From Burkholderiales bacterium (GTDB lineage Bacteria; Pseudomonadota; Gammaproteobacteria; Burkholderiales; Casimicrobiaceae): a stretch of DNA of 55,379 nt. Shown here in pieces: positions 25,892 through 34,460 of the stretch. How positions within the stretch are numbered: the first letter of the stretch is position 1; each line of letters starts with the position of its first letter. The stretch lies in the NCBI GenBank assembly GCA_020851255.1, contig JADZDA010000150.1:1-55379 (forward strand), in the 5' to 3' direction. The position numbers and the translations under genes were made by a program. The notes beneath the pieces are model-generated. The model was not told where the DNA came from and did not search any database. It saw only the letters and a program-made list of their open reading frames with translations.

Positions 25892-26422
25892 ATGACACGC
25901 TTCCACAAGACGCCCGTCGCGATCGCCGCGGCCTTCCTCCTCGCCGCGGGCGCCGTCGCCGCCGGTCCCGGTCCCGGTCCCGGATCGGGCTTCGGCAAGG
26001 GCCACCCCGGTGCGGGCGGGCCGCCCGGACCGGCCATGATGATCGAGCAGGCGCTGACCGAGATGCGCGACAAGCTCGCGCTCGACACCTCGCAGCAGGT
26101 GCAGTGGCAGGCTGCCGTCGACCAGTCGAGGGCCGCCCACCAGCAGGCGCGTTCGATGCGCGACGAGGCGAAGGCGAAGATCGACGCGGAACTCGCCAAG
26201 GCGGAGCCGGATCTCGCCGCGCTCGCGGTCACGCTCGACGCGGTCGAGGAGCAGGGTCGCGCGCTGCGCAAGTCGTCGCGCGACGCCTGGCTGCGCCTCT
26301 ACGCGACCATGCGCGCGGACCAGAAGGCGCTGGTGCGCGATGCCGTCAAGGCCCGGCTCGATCGCGTTTCGCACTTCCGCGAGCGGATGCACGGCGCCGG
26401 GTTCGGCCGTACGCCGTCCTGA
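25892..26422 (+). CDS. Spy/CpxP-like periplasmic protein
   Basis: A 176-residue exported protein. Its signal peptide TRFHKTPVAIAAAFLLAAGA ends near AVAA at residue 24, and a Gly/Pro-rich spacer (PGPGPGSGFGKGHPG) follows. A helical Spy-like domain comes next: MRDKLALDTSQQVQWQAAVD (an L-x-x-x-Q pattern), then long charged helices through LYATMRADQKALVRDAVKAR, split by the usual turn. Spy/CpxP proteins are periplasmic chaperones or feedback sensors of envelope stress and metal. It is divergent from an OmpR/EnvZ-like pair with a CpxR-box-like site between them and has its own terminator, matching the cpxP-cpxRA arrangement of enterobacteria. Confidence 0.85.
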   Translation: MTRFHKTPVAIAAAFLLAAGAVAAGPGPGPGSGFGKGHPGAGGPPGPAMMIEQALTEMRDKLALDTSQQVQWQAAVDQSRAAHQQARSMRDEAKAKIDAELAKAEPDLAALAVTLDAVEEQGRALRKSSRDAWLRLYATMRADQKALVRDAVKARLDRVSHFRERMHGAGFGRTPS

Positions 26423-26445
26423 CCGTCCGCGCGATTCGCCTTCGA

Positions 26446-26476
26446 CGCCCGCCCCGGAGTATGGGGCGGGCGTTTT
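26446..26476 (+). terminator. intrinsic terminator after the spy-like gene
   Basis: A perfect 10-bp stem, CGCCCGCCCC and GGGGCGGGCG, with a 7-base loop (GGAGTAT), followed immediately by TTTT. It begins 24 bp after the spy-like stop codon. Confidence 0.9.
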
Positions 26477-26673
26477 CCTGTCCACTTCCAGCCGGCGGAT
26501 CGACCCGCCCGGCGACGCCGCTGCGCGGCCGGGCAGCCGGACGACCGATCGACGGGGGGGTTGCAACGCCGCCGACATCCGGCTAGTGTTATGACATTGG
26601 CATAGCTCGCCGCCGCGCCGACCGGTCTAAAGGGTCCGCGTGCCGGCGGGTCTACGACACCGGCAGGGGGCCC

Positions 26674-28998
26674 ATGTCGCGCACACTGAGCATCGCCGAC
26701 CGTGACCGCGTCACGGCACCGACACGGTCCACCGCGCTCTGGGCGCTGGCCTGGGTGGCCGGCGTGGTCCTGTGGCTCGGGCTCGCCTTCGCCGTCGGGG
26801 CGGACCCGGGCTATCGCCCCGGCGCGTCCGGTCCGTCCGCTGCCGATCGCTACGAGCCGCCCTCGGCGATCGTACGGCGTCTCAAGCCGTCGGTGCCGCA
26901 ACCGCCGCGCGCGTGGATGGGACCGGTCGCGGTGCCCGTCTCCGCCCGGATCAAGGCCTCCGACCTGGTCGAAGTCTACCGGTTCTTCAACCGGAACACC
27001 GGCGTGCACTTCTACACGGCCGACCCCGGCGAGCGCGCGCACATCCTCGCGACCTGGCCGCAATTCGTCGACGAGGGGCCGGTCTACCGGGCACTGGTGA
27101 CGGCCGGGACCGGCACGGTCCCGGTCTGGCGCTTTTTCAACCGCGATACCGGCGCGCATTTCTACACGACCGACCCGGGCGAGCGCGCGCGCATCCTCGC
27201 GACCTGGCCGCAGTTCGTCGACGAGGGCGCGGTGTTCCACGCGTACACCGGCGATGCGCACGACCGGGCGCCGGTGCACCGCTTCTACAACACGGCGACG
27301 CGGACGCACTTCTACACGGCCAGCGACGCCGAACGCGACCACGTGCAGCGCAACCTGCCGATGTTCGTCTACGAGGGCGTCGTCTACTACGGCCAGACGC
27401 TGGGCGGGAGCAGCGGCTCGGCGGCGCGGATCGCGGCGTTCCGGCTGGTCGACCAGGCGACCTTCGGCCCGACGCCCGCCGAAGTCGACCGCGCGCTGTC
27501 GATGGGCGCGGCGGCGTGGATCGAGGACCAGTTCACCAGGCCGGCCTCGGGCTACACGAAGGGCGAATTCAACTACGAGTCGCTCGACGAGAGCCAGGGC
27601 TGCAGCTTCAGCGCGGCGCGCGACACACCCGCCTACCGCTGCGCCGAGGACCAGCTCACGCTGTTCCGGCTGCAGTACCGGTTCTTCCAGAACGCGATCG
27701 GCAAACCCGACCAGTTGCGCCAGCGCGTCGCGTGGGCGCTGTCGCAGATCTTCGTCGTGTCCGGGATGAAGGACCCGGACATGGAGACCGCCTACGTCCA
27801 GGCGCGCTGGCACCAGATGCTGTCCGACAACGCGTTCGGCGGCTTCGAGCAGCTCCTCTACGACCTGACGATCTCGCCGGCGATGGGGCATTACCTCGAC
27901 ATGATCGACAACGCCAAGGCGGACCCGGTCGAGGGCACCGAGCCCAACGAGAACTTCGCGCGCGAGCTGCTGCAGCTCTTCTCGATCGGCGTGGTCGAGC
28001 TGAAGCGCGACGGCACGCCGCTGTTCGATTCGCAAAGCCAGCCGATCGCGAGCTACGACCAGGCGACGGTCAAGGCGTTCGCGCGCGCGCTGACCGGCTG
28101 GACCTACGCGGCGTATCCGGGCACGCCGCCCAAGGAGTACAGCAACAACCACCGTTACTACGGCGCCGCGATGGTCACCCGGGCGGGCGCGCACGACACC
28201 GGCGCGAAGAAGCTCCTGCGCGGCATCGAATTGCCGGCGGGAATGACCGCGGACGCCGATCTGCGCGCGGCGCTGCGCAACGTCTTCCTGCACCCGAACG
28301 TCGGCCCGTTCATCGGCCGTCAACTGATCCGCCACCTGGTCACCGGCACGCCGACGCCGGGCTATGTCGAGCGCGTGGCCACCGTGTTCGACGACAACGG
28401 CGCCGGCGTCCGCGGCGATCTCAAGGCGGTCGTCCGCGCGATCCTCCTCGATCCGGAGGCGCGCAACGACCCGGGCCCCGACGTGCGCTACGGCCGTTTC
28501 CGCGAGCCCGCGCAGTACGTGACCGCGATCCTGCGCGGTGTCGGCGCGGCGAGCGACGGCATCGGCCTCGAGGAGGTCACACGGGCGATGGGACAGCGGA
28601 TCTTCTATTCGCCGACGGTCTTCAACTACTACCCGGCCGAGTACCGGATCCCGGGCACCGACGTGGTCGCGCCGGCGATGGGCATCCACAACGCGAACAC
28701 CGTGCTCGCGCGCTCGAACTTCGTCTACTGGATGCTCTGGGAGGACGGGCTGTGGCCCGACGACGAGGTGCCCGGCGCGATCGGCACGCGCGTGCTGCTC
28801 CAGCCCTGGGTCGTGCTCGCCGCGGACCCGCGCAAGCTGCTCGCGGCGATCGACGACCGCTTCTTCGGCGGCGCGATGCCTCCGGGCGTGCGTGCCGAGA
28901 TCTACGCGACGATGCAGGCGATCGACGACGCCGAGGAGCGCGCGCGCACCGCGCTGTTCCTCGCCGTGACCTCGTTCCAGTACCAGGTGAGCCGCTGA
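26674..28998 (+). CDS. DUF1800 protein with three N-terminal DUF5648 repeats
   Basis: A 774-residue protein. A membrane or signal segment lies at about residues 13-34 (ALWALAWVAGVVLWLGLAFA). Three DUF5648 repeats of about 45 residues span about 100-240, each of the form VYRFFN-x-x-TGxHFYT followed by ER and FVDEGPVY. The DUF1800 domain follows from about residue 255 to the end, with RLVDQATFGPTPAEVDRA, WIEDQFTRP, LRQRVAWALSQIFVVSG, NENFARELLQLFSIGVVEL, FARALTGWTY and HPNVGPFIGRQLIRHLVTG. DUF1800 has no assigned activity and is regularly adjacent to DUF1501, as here. Upstream, TTGCAA and TAGTGT (26561-26589, 17-bp spacer) could be a weak promoter. The protein probably acts outside the cytoplasm. 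Confidence 0.9.
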   Translation: MSRTLSIADRDRVTAPTRSTALWALAWVAGVVLWLGLAFAVGADPGYRPGASGPSAADRYEPPSAIVRRLKPSVPQPPRAWMGPVAVPVSARIKASDLVEVYRFFNRNTGVHFYTADPGERAHILATWPQFVDEGPVYRALVTAGTGTVPVWRFFNRDTGAHFYTTDPGERARILATWPQFVDEGAVFHAYTGDAHDRAPVHRFYNTATRTHFYTASDAERDHVQRNLPMFVYEGVVYYGQTLGGSSGSAARIAAFRLVDQATFGPTPAEVDRALSMGAAAWIEDQFTRPASGYTKGEFNYESLDESQGCSFSAARDTPAYRCAEDQLTLFRLQYRFFQNAIGKPDQLRQRVAWALSQIFVVSGMKDPDMETAYVQARWHQMLSDNAFGGFEQLLYDLTISPAMGHYLDMIDNAKADPVEGTEPNENFARELLQLFSIGVVELKRDGTPLFDSQSQPIASYDQATVKAFARALTGWTYAAYPGTPPKEYSNNHRYYGAAMVTRAGAHDTGAKKLLRGIELPAGMTADADLRAALRNVFLHPNVGPFIGRQLIRHLVTGTPTPGYVERVATVFDDNGAGVRGDLKAVVRAILLDPEARNDPGPDVRYGRFREPAQYVTAILRGVGAASDGIGLEEVTRAMGQRIFYSPTVFNYYPAEYRIPGTDVVAPAMGIHNANTVLARSNFVYWMLWEDGLWPDDEVPGAIGTRVLLQPWVVLAADPRKLLAAIDDRFFGGAMPPGVRAEIYATMQAIDDAEERARTALFLAVTSFQYQVSR

Positions 28999-29066
28999 CG
29001 TGTGCCGGCCTTCGTGGCGGCGACGCAGCGCGTGCGTGACGGTGAGAAAGGTTTGAGGGAGCGCCG

Positions 29067-30434
29067 ATGACCGGATTCGACACGACGCGCCGCCGCCTGC
29101 TGGTTGGTGCCGGCGGCCTCGCCGCCTCGGGCCTCGTGCCCCGGCTCGCGCATCTCGCGACGCCGCAGGCCGCCGCGCAGACCGCCAACGACTACAAGGC
29201 GCTCGTCTGCGTGTTCCTCTACGGCGGCGCCGACAGCAACGACATGGTCGTGCCGATCGACGACTACGGTCCGTACGCGGATGCGCGCCGCCGGACCGGC
29301 ATGGGCCTCGCGCAGGACGAGCTCGTCCCGATCGCGCCGACCTCGCCGGCCCGGCGCTACGGACTGCATCCGGCGCTGGGCGACCTGGCGCCGCTGTTCG
29401 CGGCGAAGAAGCTCGCGGTCGCCTGCAACGTCGGCACGCTGGTCCAGCCGATCACGCGCACCCAGTATCTCGCCGGTGCGAAGGCACCGCGCAACCTGTT
29501 CTCGCACTCCGACCAGCAGCTCCAGTGGCAGGGCCTGGTCCCCGGTTCGCTCTTCAATTCGGGCTGGGGCGGGCGGGTCGCCGACCGCACCGGCGCCGGC
29601 AACACCGAACTCGGCATACCCGGCGTGATCTCGCTCGACGGCGACGCGCTGTTCACCATCGGCGAGTCGACCGTGCCGCTCGCGTTGCCCGGCGACGGAG
29701 GCAACGGGCTCGCCGGAGACCTCGACTCACCGTGGGGACGGCTGCGTTTCGACGCGATGCGCCGCATCCTCGCCGCGGACCGGTCGAACCTGATCGTCGC
29801 GAAGGCGGCCGACACGATGGACCTCGCGCTCAGGAGCGCCGAACAGGTGAACCGCGCGCTCAACGCCGACCTGCCGGCGATCGACACCGCGTTCGAAGGC
29901 GTGTGGTCGGACATCGGCAATCAGTTGCGCCGCGTGGCGACGCTGGTCGCCGGTCGCGGCGCGCTGGGCGTGCGCCGCCACCTCTTTTTCACCGCGATGG
30001 GCGGCTACGACACGCACTCGAGCCAGCGCGGCGAGATCTGGTGGCGGCTCGACCAGCTCGGTACAGCGCTCGCCGCCTTCCAGCGGGCGCTCGACGCGCT
30101 GGGGGTGGCGGCGCAGGTGACGACCTTCACGCTGACCGACTTCTCGCGCACCTTCCGGGTCAACGCGAACGACGGTACCGACCACGCCTGGGGCGGCCAC
30201 CAGTTCGTCATGGGCGGAGCGGTGAAGGGCGGCACGTTCTACGGGCGCTTTCCGACACTGGTCGTCGGCGGTCCGGACGACGCCGGCGACGAAGGCCAGT
30301 GGATACCGACGACCTCGCTCGACCAGTACGGCGCGACGCTCGCGCGCTGGTTCGGCGTCCCGCCGGCCGAGCTCGGGCAGGTCTTCCCGAACCTCGCCGC
30401 ATTCCAGACCACCGACCTGGGGTTCCTCGCGTGA
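29067..30434 (+). CDS. DUF1501 protein with Tat signal
   Basis: A 455-residue protein beginning with a twin-arginine signal (TTRRRLLVGAGGLAASGLVP) and cut near AQTA at about residue 36. The DUF1501 body has YKALVCVFLYGGADSNDMVV, LHPALGDLAPLFAAKKLAV, NLFSHSDQQLQWQGLVPG, MGGYDTHSSQ and TDHAWGGHQFVMGGAVKGG. DUF1501 belongs to the alkaline phosphatase/sulfatase-like superfamily, but its activity is unknown. Tat export implies folding, perhaps with a cofactor, before export. The gene starts 68 bp after the DUF1800 stop and is presumably co-transcribed. A paralogue lies at 34461-35846. Confidence 0.92.
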   Translation: MTGFDTTRRRLLVGAGGLAASGLVPRLAHLATPQAAAQTANDYKALVCVFLYGGADSNDMVVPIDDYGPYADARRRTGMGLAQDELVPIAPTSPARRYGLHPALGDLAPLFAAKKLAVACNVGTLVQPITRTQYLAGAKAPRNLFSHSDQQLQWQGLVPGSLFNSGWGGRVADRTGAGNTELGIPGVISLDGDALFTIGESTVPLALPGDGGNGLAGDLDSPWGRLRFDAMRRILAADRSNLIVAKAADTMDLALRSAEQVNRALNADLPAIDTAFEGVWSDIGNQLRRVATLVAGRGALGVRRHLFFTAMGGYDTHSSQRGEIWWRLDQLGTALAAFQRALDALGVAAQVTTFTLTDFSRTFRVNANDGTDHAWGGHQFVMGGAVKGGTFYGRFPTLVVGGPDDAGDEGQWIPTTSLDQYGATLARWFGVPPAELGQVFPNLAAFQTTDLGFLA

Positions 30435-30584
30435 CCGGCACCCGGCGCGAGCCGCGGGCGCCATTCAATTGTCATGATTCATCCGCGCGCGCAGGAAACG
30501 ATTGTGCGGGGGGCGCCTGGCGTCTGCCGATACCCCGGATCGCCTGCCAACCGGGTCGTCCATCGCGCACCGGAATGGGAAATC

Positions 30585-30600
30585 GCACCGGGCCCGGTGC
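30585..30600. repeat. 16-bp perfect palindrome upstream of the second DUF1800 gene
   Basis: GCACCGGGCCCGGTGC, perfectly self-complementary. It lies about 33-48 bp before the extended -10 element and 128 bp before the main candidate promoter. It could be an operator. The lack of a loop makes a terminator unlikely. Confidence 0.4.
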
Positions 30601-30727
30601 CGGGATCATGGGCATCAGAAGTAATTTAACTTTGCTATAACAAATAGTTGCATCGATGTTCTCAGGAAGCGCTTGCATGAATGTCGCCCGGAGGAGCGAC
30701 CGATCTCGATTTCGGAAAAAATAGGGG

Positions 30728-30757
30728 TTGATTTACGAGTTATGCCGATGGAATAAT
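30728..30757 (+). promoter_or_regulatory. sigma70-like promoter of the second DUF1800-DUF1501 pair
   Basis: TTGATT (-35, four of six), an 18-bp spacer and AATAAT (-10, five of six). It lies in the AT-rich part of the intergenic region, 66 bp before the ATG at 30824. Because the hexamers fall inside the upstream in-frame extension (30728-30823), they also argue against a start there. Confidence 0.55.
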
Positions 30758-30823
30758 CGTTCCCGGGACGCGGCGCGCATCGTGGCGACCCGGGCAGGGC
30801 GACGGCAGGGGAGGTCCGTAGCG

Positions 30824-33800
30824 ATGCGGAGTCGACAGGGCGGGAATCCGGCGGCGCGCCGGATCGGCAGGATGGTACGGTCGATGGCCTGGGCGGGATC
30901 GCTCGCCCTGGCGGCGCTCGCGGCCGCGCCCGCGGCCGACGCGCAGTCGTCGCTGCCCTCGCCGGTGTTCCGGTTCTACAACAACGCGACCGGAACGCAC
31001 TTCTACACGATCTCGGTGGTCGAGCGCGACACGGTGCTCGCCCGCTATCCGACCTTCGCCTACGAAGGGCCGGTCTACTACGCCTATCCGTCGTCGCAGA
31101 TCGACAACCTGCCGGTCTACCGCTTCTACAACACCAAGACCGGCACGCACTTCTACACGCAGTCCGAAACCGAGAAGAACTTCGTCCTCACGAACTATCC
31201 GGTCTTCGCGTTCGAGGGCCCGGTCTATTACGCGCCGGCCAGCGCGGGCGCCGGCCGCTCGCCGCTCTACCGTTTTTTCAACACCAAGACCGGGGCGCAC
31301 TTCTTCACGACCAACGCGGCCGAGCGGGACATGGTGCTGCAGCGCTGGCCGCAGTTCACCTACGAGGGGGCCGCCTACCAGGTCTACGAGACCGGCCAGT
31401 CCGGCAGCGGCAACCAGCTCCCGGTCGCGAAGCTCACCGTCGATCCGGTGAACATCACGTCGCTGCCGGCGAACGTCACGCTGTCGGTCGACGCGAGCGA
31501 CGCGGACGGTTCGGTCACACGCGTCGAGTACTTCCTCGGTGCGACCAAACTCGGCGAGACCTACGCGCCGCCGCACGCCTACGGCTGGGCGATCACCGCG
31601 GCCGGCGAATACAAGTTCCGGGCGGTCGCCTGGGACAACGCGAACGCGCCGGGCTCCAGTTCGACGGTGTCGGTCAGGGCGACCGGAACGCCGCCGGTGC
31701 AGAACGCCGCGCCCAAGGTTTCGCTTTCGGTCTCCCCCACTCAGCTCGCGGCGCCTGGCAAGGTGAATCTCCAGGCGAGCGCCTCCGACGACGACGGCAC
31801 GATCGCCAAAGTCGCGTTCTACGAGGGCTCGACCAAGCTGGGTGAGGTGACGGCTGCGCCGTACGTCTGGCAGTACGAAGCGACGACGGCGAACAATATC
31901 TACAAGTTCAAGGCGGTCGCGACCGACAACCTGGGGGCGTCGACGACCTCGCCCGAGGCGTCCGCGACCGTCGGCTCGCTCACCAACGCGTCGCCCAAGG
32001 TCACGCTGTCGACCTCGGCGGCCACGCTGGCCACCCCGGGGCCGGTCACGCTCACGGCCTCGCCGACCGACGACGACGGTACGATCGCCAAGGTCGCTTT
32101 CTACGAAGGCAACAACAAGATCGCCGAACTCACGTCGCCGCCCTGGCAGACCGTCTTCACGACCACGCAGTCGATCCTCTACAAGTTCCGCGCGGTCGCG
32201 ACCGACGACAAGGGGGCCACCGGCACGTCCGCGGAGTCGTCGGTGTCGGTCGGCTCGTCGACGAACGTCGCGCCGAAGATCACGATCTCGGTTTCGCAGA
32301 CGCAGGTCTCGTGCCCCGGCACCGTCACGGTGTCGGCGCAGGCGAGCGACGACGACGGCACGATCGCGCGCGTGAGCTTCTACCAGTTCGGCAACAAGTT
32401 CATCGACGTCACGACCGCGCCGTACACCGCGACCTACAACACGACCGTCTGCGGCGTGTACAAGTTCAAGGCGACCGCCGTCGACAACAAGAACGCGTCG
32501 ACGACCACCGCCGAGGTCGACGTCACCTCGGGCACCGCGCAGCAGCTCAACAAGAAGCCCCGGGTCTCGCTGTCGCTGTCGACCACGCTGGTCCAGGCGC
32601 CGGCGACGATCACGCTGACGGCGACCGCGGTCGACGACGACGGCACGATCCAGAAGGTCCAGTTCTACCGCAACGGCGCCAAGATCGGCGAGAAGCTGGC
32701 GACCCCGTTCACGTTCACCGCGGACATCACGGCCCCGGGAACGACGAACTTCCACGCCGACGCGGTCGACAACGTCGGCAACGTCGGCACGACGCTGACG
32801 CAGGTGGTGACGGCCAAGACGCCCTCGACGGTCGCGACGACCGACCCCGATGTCTGGCGGCTCCTCAACCAGGCGACGTTCGGCGCGTCGCAGGCGGAGG
32901 CGGCGAGCGTCGTGTCCCGCGGGATCACCGGGTGGATCGACGACCAGTTCACCAAACCCGTGTCCGGCTACCCGGCGAGCCGCTACAACAGGATCCAGCT
33001 CCGCGAGACGCCGGACTGCACGACACGCGATCCGCTGAACCAGAGCTATCCGTCGACGTCGCCCGAGGCGATGTGCGTGCGCGATCACCTGTCGCTCGCG
33101 ATGGTCCAGCGCGATCTGTTCACCAACGCCGCGTACGCGTCCGACCAGCTCCGCCAGCGCGTCGCCTGGGCGCTCTCCCAGATCCTCGTGATCTCCGGCG
33201 TCGAGAGCGACCTCGCGCGCGCGCACGTGATGGCGCGCTACCAGCAGATCTTCTTCGACCACGCGTTCGGCAACTTCGAGACGATCCTGAAGCGCATCTC
33301 GGTCAGCCCGGCGATGGGCAACTGGCTCGACTCGGTGAACAACGACCGCCCGGATCCGACCAAGGGGCGCGTGCCCAACGAGAACTACGCGCGCGAGATC
33401 AAGCAGCTCTTCTCGATCGGCCTGGTCGAGCTCGCGCTGGACGGCACGCCGCTGCTCGACGCGCTGGGCGAGCCGATCCCGTCGTACGACCAGGACGACA
33501 TCAAGCAGTTCGCGCGCGTGTTCACCGGCTGGACGTACGCGAACCCGGACGGCAGCCCGATCACCAAGAAGAACAATCCGTACTACGGCGCCGACATGGG
33601 GGTCTTCCCCGGCACGGCGACGACCGGCCACGACACCGACGCCAAGACGCTGCTCAACAACTTCACGCTGCCGGCCGGCCAGACGGCGGAGAAGGACCTG
33701 GACGACGCGGTCCACAACGTGTTCGCCCACCCGAACACCGGTCCGTTCATCGGCAAGCAGCTGATCCAGAAGCTCGTGACCGGCAACCCGAGCCCGGCCT

Positions 33801-34456
33801 ACGTCCAGCGCGTCGCGGCGGTGTTCAACAACAACGGCAGCGGTGTCCGCGGCGACCTGAAGGCGGTCGTGCGCGCGATCCTGCTCGACTCCGAGGCGCG
33901 CGGGGCGGCGAAGACCGCGCCGGACTTCGGCTCGCTGCGCGAACCGGTGCTGATGATCACCAGCCTGATCCGCGCGCTCAACGGAGTCACCGACGGCTCT
34001 GGCCTGGGCGACCGGGCCTCGCCGCTGGGCCAGCGGCCGTACTACTCGCCGACGGTGTTCAACTACTTCCAGCCGGACGAGACGATCCCGGGCACGTCGA
34101 TCCTCGCGCCCGAGTTCACGATCCACAACAGCAACTCGGCGGTCTCGCGGACCAACCTGGTGTACGCGCTGGTCTACAACGGGGTCGGAGCCGACCAGAG
34201 CCTGCCGGGCTCGACCGGAACGCGGCTCAACACGATGCAGTTCGAGCAGTACGCCGACAACGGCGCGACGCTGGTCGACCGCGTCAGCGAGATGCTCGTG
34301 GGCGGACCGCTGCCGGCGGTGGCGCGCGATCTCGTGGTCACCGCGGTGAACGCGATCGCGGTGTCCAATCCGCTGACCGCGCAGCAGCGGGCGGATCGCG
34401 CGAAGATGGCGGTCTACCTGATCGCCTCGTCGTTCCACTACCAGGTCCAGCGGTGA
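30824..34456 (+). CDS. large DUF1800 protein with DUF5648 repeats and five Ig-like domains
   Basis: A 1210-residue exported protein. The signal peptide MVRSMAWAGSLALAALAAAP ends near ADAQ. Three DUF5648 repeats lie at about residues 45-190 (VFRFYNNATGTHFYT, VYRFYNTKTGTHFYT, LYRFFNTKTGAHFFT). Five Ig-like/cadherin-like repeats of about 93 residues follow at about 200-665, each with a DxDG turn such as SDDDGTIAKVAFYEG. The DUF1800 domain runs from about 675 to the end (LLNQATFGASQAEAASVVSR, LRQRVAWALSQILVISG, NENYAREIKQLFSIGLVEL, FARVFTGWTY). The fourth Ig repeat has two cysteines in disulfide-compatible positions. I chose the start at 30824 (GGGGAGG 8 bases before it). It is followed 4 bp later by a DUF1501 gene. 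Extracellular or surface-exposed location is likely. Confidence 0.9.
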   Translation: MRSRQGGNPAARRIGRMVRSMAWAGSLALAALAAAPAADAQSSLPSPVFRFYNNATGTHFYTISVVERDTVLARYPTFAYEGPVYYAYPSSQIDNLPVYRFYNTKTGTHFYTQSETEKNFVLTNYPVFAFEGPVYYAPASAGAGRSPLYRFFNTKTGAHFFTTNAAERDMVLQRWPQFTYEGAAYQVYETGQSGSGNQLPVAKLTVDPVNITSLPANVTLSVDASDADGSVTRVEYFLGATKLGETYAPPHAYGWAITAAGEYKFRAVAWDNANAPGSSSTVSVRATGTPPVQNAAPKVSLSVSPTQLAAPGKVNLQASASDDDGTIAKVAFYEGSTKLGEVTAAPYVWQYEATTANNIYKFKAVATDNLGASTTSPEASATVGSLTNASPKVTLSTSAATLATPGPVTLTASPTDDDGTIAKVAFYEGNNKIAELTSPPWQTVFTTTQSILYKFRAVATDDKGATGTSAESSVSVGSSTNVAPKITISVSQTQVSCPGTVTVSAQASDDDGTIARVSFYQFGNKFIDVTTAPYTATYNTTVCGVYKFKATAVDNKNASTTTAEVDVTSGTAQQLNKKPRVSLSLSTTLVQAPATITLTATAVDDDGTIQKVQFYRNGAKIGEKLATPFTFTADITAPGTTNFHADAVDNVGNVGTTLTQVVTAKTPSTVATTDPDVWRLLNQATFGASQAEAASVVSRGITGWIDDQFTKPVSGYPASRYNRIQLRETPDCTTRDPLNQSYPSTSPEAMCVRDHLSLAMVQRDLFTNAAYASDQLRQRVAWALSQILVISGVESDLARAHVMARYQQIFFDHAFGNFETILKRISVSPAMGNWLDSVNNDRPDPTKGRVPNENYAREIKQLFSIGLVELALDGTPLLDALGEPIPSYDQDDIKQFARVFTGWTYANPDGSPITKKNNPYYGADMGVFPGTATTGHDTDAKTLLNNFTLPAGQTAEKDLDDAVHNVFAHPNTGPFIGKQLIQKLVTGNPSPAYVQRVAAVFNNNGSGVRGDLKAVVRAILLDSEARGAAKTAPDFGSLREPVLMITSLIRALNGVTDGSGLGDRASPLGQRPYYSPTVFNYFQPDETIPGTSILAPEFTIHNSNSAVSRTNLVYALVYNGVGADQSLPGSTGTRLNTMQFEQYADNGATLVDRVSEMLVGGPLPAVARDLVVTAVNAIAVSNPLTAQQRADRAKMAVYLIASSFHYQVQR
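31420..32826 (+). repeat. five tandem Ig-like domain repeats (about 280 bp each)
   Basis: Approximate units are 31420-31692, 31693-31977, 31978-32256, 32257-32537 and 32538-32826. At DNA level each contains a near-identical core GACGACGACGGCACGATC (GACGCGGACGGTTCGGTC in unit 1), then AAGGTCGCGTTCTAC-like sequence, and a YKFKAVATDN-coding segment in units 2-4. The pattern indicates expansion by tandem duplication. The paralogous gene at 26674-28998 lacks these units. Confidence 0.85.
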
Positions 34457-34460
34457 CACC

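Larger units (their letters stand above)
30435..30823 (+). other. 389-bp intergenic region between the two DUF1800/DUF1501 pairs
   Basis: The longest gene-free stretch in the window. It changes from GC-rich (30435-30600) to conspicuously AT-rich (about 30610-30760). It contains a 16-bp perfect palindrome (30585-30600), a TGCTATAAC extended -10-like element (30633-30641) and a better sigma70-like promoter (30728-30757), then a GGGGAGG ribosome-binding sequence for the next gene. I see no coding sequence, tRNA or terminator with a T-run. Confidence 0.7.

Noticed and set aside
26584-26610. Possible sigma54 promoter (TTGGCAT region) upstream of the first DUF1800 gene
   Set aside because: The GG and GC dinucleotides do not have the required 10-bp spacing, so the -24/-12 consensus is not met.
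31420-32826. Tandem repeats considered as CRISPR or a VNTR
   Set aside because: The units are about 280 bp, in frame and encode Ig-like domains; there are no short direct repeats with unique spacers.
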